Shown here: positions 42,009 through 42,336 of the stretch, piece after piece
How the letters are laid out: every line of letters starts with the position of its first letter
Position numbering within the stretch: position 1 is the stretch's first letter
Assembly: GCF_018861735.1 (NCBI RefSeq)
Contig: NZ_JAHLEB010000047.1
Span: forward strand, 1 to 42,336
Reading direction: 5' to 3'
DNA: 42,336 bases
DNA from: Clostridium lacusfryxellense
Lineage (GTDB): Bacteria > Bacillota > Clostridia > Clostridiales > Clostridiaceae
The notes under the pieces: model-generated
The model's input: the letters and a program-made list of their open reading frames with translations, nothing else
What the model was told of the DNA's origin: nothing
Databases searched by the model: none
Translations under genes and position numbers: made by a program

Positions 42009-42060
42009 CTTTGCAATTTAAGTATAGCTAGCTTTGCATTGAATGTCAAGCTAGCTTTGC
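42009..42060 (-). promoter_or_regulatory. Promoter and repeated operator of the XRE operon
   Basis: On the minus strand TTGACA (42049-42044), 17 bases, TATACT (42026-42021). The 12-mer AGCTAGCTTTGC (plus-strand reading) occurs at 42026-42037 and 42049-42060, and its CTTTGC core again at 42009-42014, giving three cores spaced exactly 23 bases apart. The repeats cover the -35, spacer and start region. Confidence 0.85.
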
Positions 42061-42117
42061 TGAATAATTTCTATTAACTATATAGCTGCAGAGAAAATGT
42101 AAAAACATACATCTAAA

Positions 42118-42225
42118 ACGCAAAAAAAAGTATATATTACGTAAAGTGCATTTGATGTAAGCTTTAGAGCTCCTTATTTATTTTTAATTAACCCACGTTA
42201 AGAAAAACATATGTTTGAGCGATAG
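42118..42225. repeat. Palindromic element, family 2, left half
   Basis: AAAAAAAAGTATATATTACG, then TTTTTAATTAA and AACATATGTTTGAGCG, matching the left half of the copy at 25528. The match stops right after GAGCG, where a probable insertion sequence begins. Confidence 0.82.
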
Positions 42226-42230
42226 TAAAA

Positions 42231-42336
42231 TGTACCCTATAGAGTAGACGTTTTAAAAAAAACTACCCTATGGGGTTTTTCTATGTATAATGGAATAAAA
42301 GATTAGAGGTGGATAAATGAGTATTAAGAATTTTAC
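42231..42336 (+). mobile_element. Left end of a probable insertion sequence
   Basis: The end TGTACCCTATAGAGTAGACG (42231) starts at the point where the family 2 repeat is interrupted. A stem ACCCTATAGAGTAG / CTACCCTATGGGGT (42234-42276) and a TATAAT box (42286-42291) follow. A terminal TG and an early orfA-like start fit an IS3-type element, but the window ends too soon to prove it. Confidence 0.4.
42317..42336 (+). CDS. Start of a truncated gene, possibly IS transposase orfA
   Basis: ATG at 42317 with AGAGGTGG seven bases upstream; only MSIKNF and part of the next codon are in the window. The product cannot be identified from six residues. Position inside the probable insertion sequence suggests a transposase or its orfA. 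Confidence 0.4.

Overview
The window looks like chromosome of a low-GC, spore-former-type Firmicute, most likely Clostridium sensu stricto. This rests on strongly AT-rich codon use, GGAGG-type ribosome binding sites with many GTG/TTG starts, U-tailed hairpin terminators, a lysine riboswitch and a 6S-like RNA. Two cell-wall-anchored ice-binding (DUF3494) proteins suggest a cold-adapted species; the species call is inference.

Layout. 1-2000: 3' part of a copper P-type ATPase with an unusual C-terminal membrane extension, then a CopZ-type chaperone. 2000-4600: a lysis-like patch with a minus-strand amidase, a holin-like small protein and decayed sequence. 4880-10490: the most distinctive locus. 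It is two tandem modules, each an ice-binding protein with an LPxTS sorting signal followed by an overlapping class D-like sortase, and then a signal peptidase I. 10900-16150: a peptide-use cluster of OPT transporter, stand-alone PqqD-like protein, PepV dipeptidase and dipeptide epimerase. 16250-18480: HelD-type helicase. 18500-19860: a RAYT (REP-associated tyrosine transposase) gene between inverted GGGACGGTTAA repeats. 19900-21030: DUF4363/DUF421 pair. About 21295-21540: probable 6S RNA. 21644-25003: a three-gene unit of helical-repeat protein, MoxR-type AAA+ ATPase and metallopeptidase-like/VWA protein. 25012-25735: two kinds of long palindromic repeat. 25732-30049: SemiSWEET, a TruA paralogue with a changed catalytic motif, a chemoreceptor and a DUF362 ferredoxin-like protein. 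30352-34809: MarR regulator and heterodimeric ABC exporter with clear control sites. 34843-37391: AsnB and LuxS. 37510-40399: lysine riboswitch, aspartate kinase and diaminopimelate decarboxylase. 40406-42336: more palindromic repeats, DUF6440 protein, membrane protein with an XRE repressor, and the left end of a probable insertion sequence.

How genes work together. The ice-binding proteins would be exported, possibly with help from the neighbouring signal peptidase, and fixed to peptidoglycan by their partner sortases, giving a surface that holds or shapes ice. OPT, PepV and the epimerase form a logical route for importing and breaking down peptides and murein dipeptides. The riboswitch senses lysine and controls two enzymes of its synthesis. 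The MarR and XRE genes appear to control their own operons through repeats placed on consensus promoters. Two families of large fold-back repeats recur between genes, partly as terminators of convergent genes.
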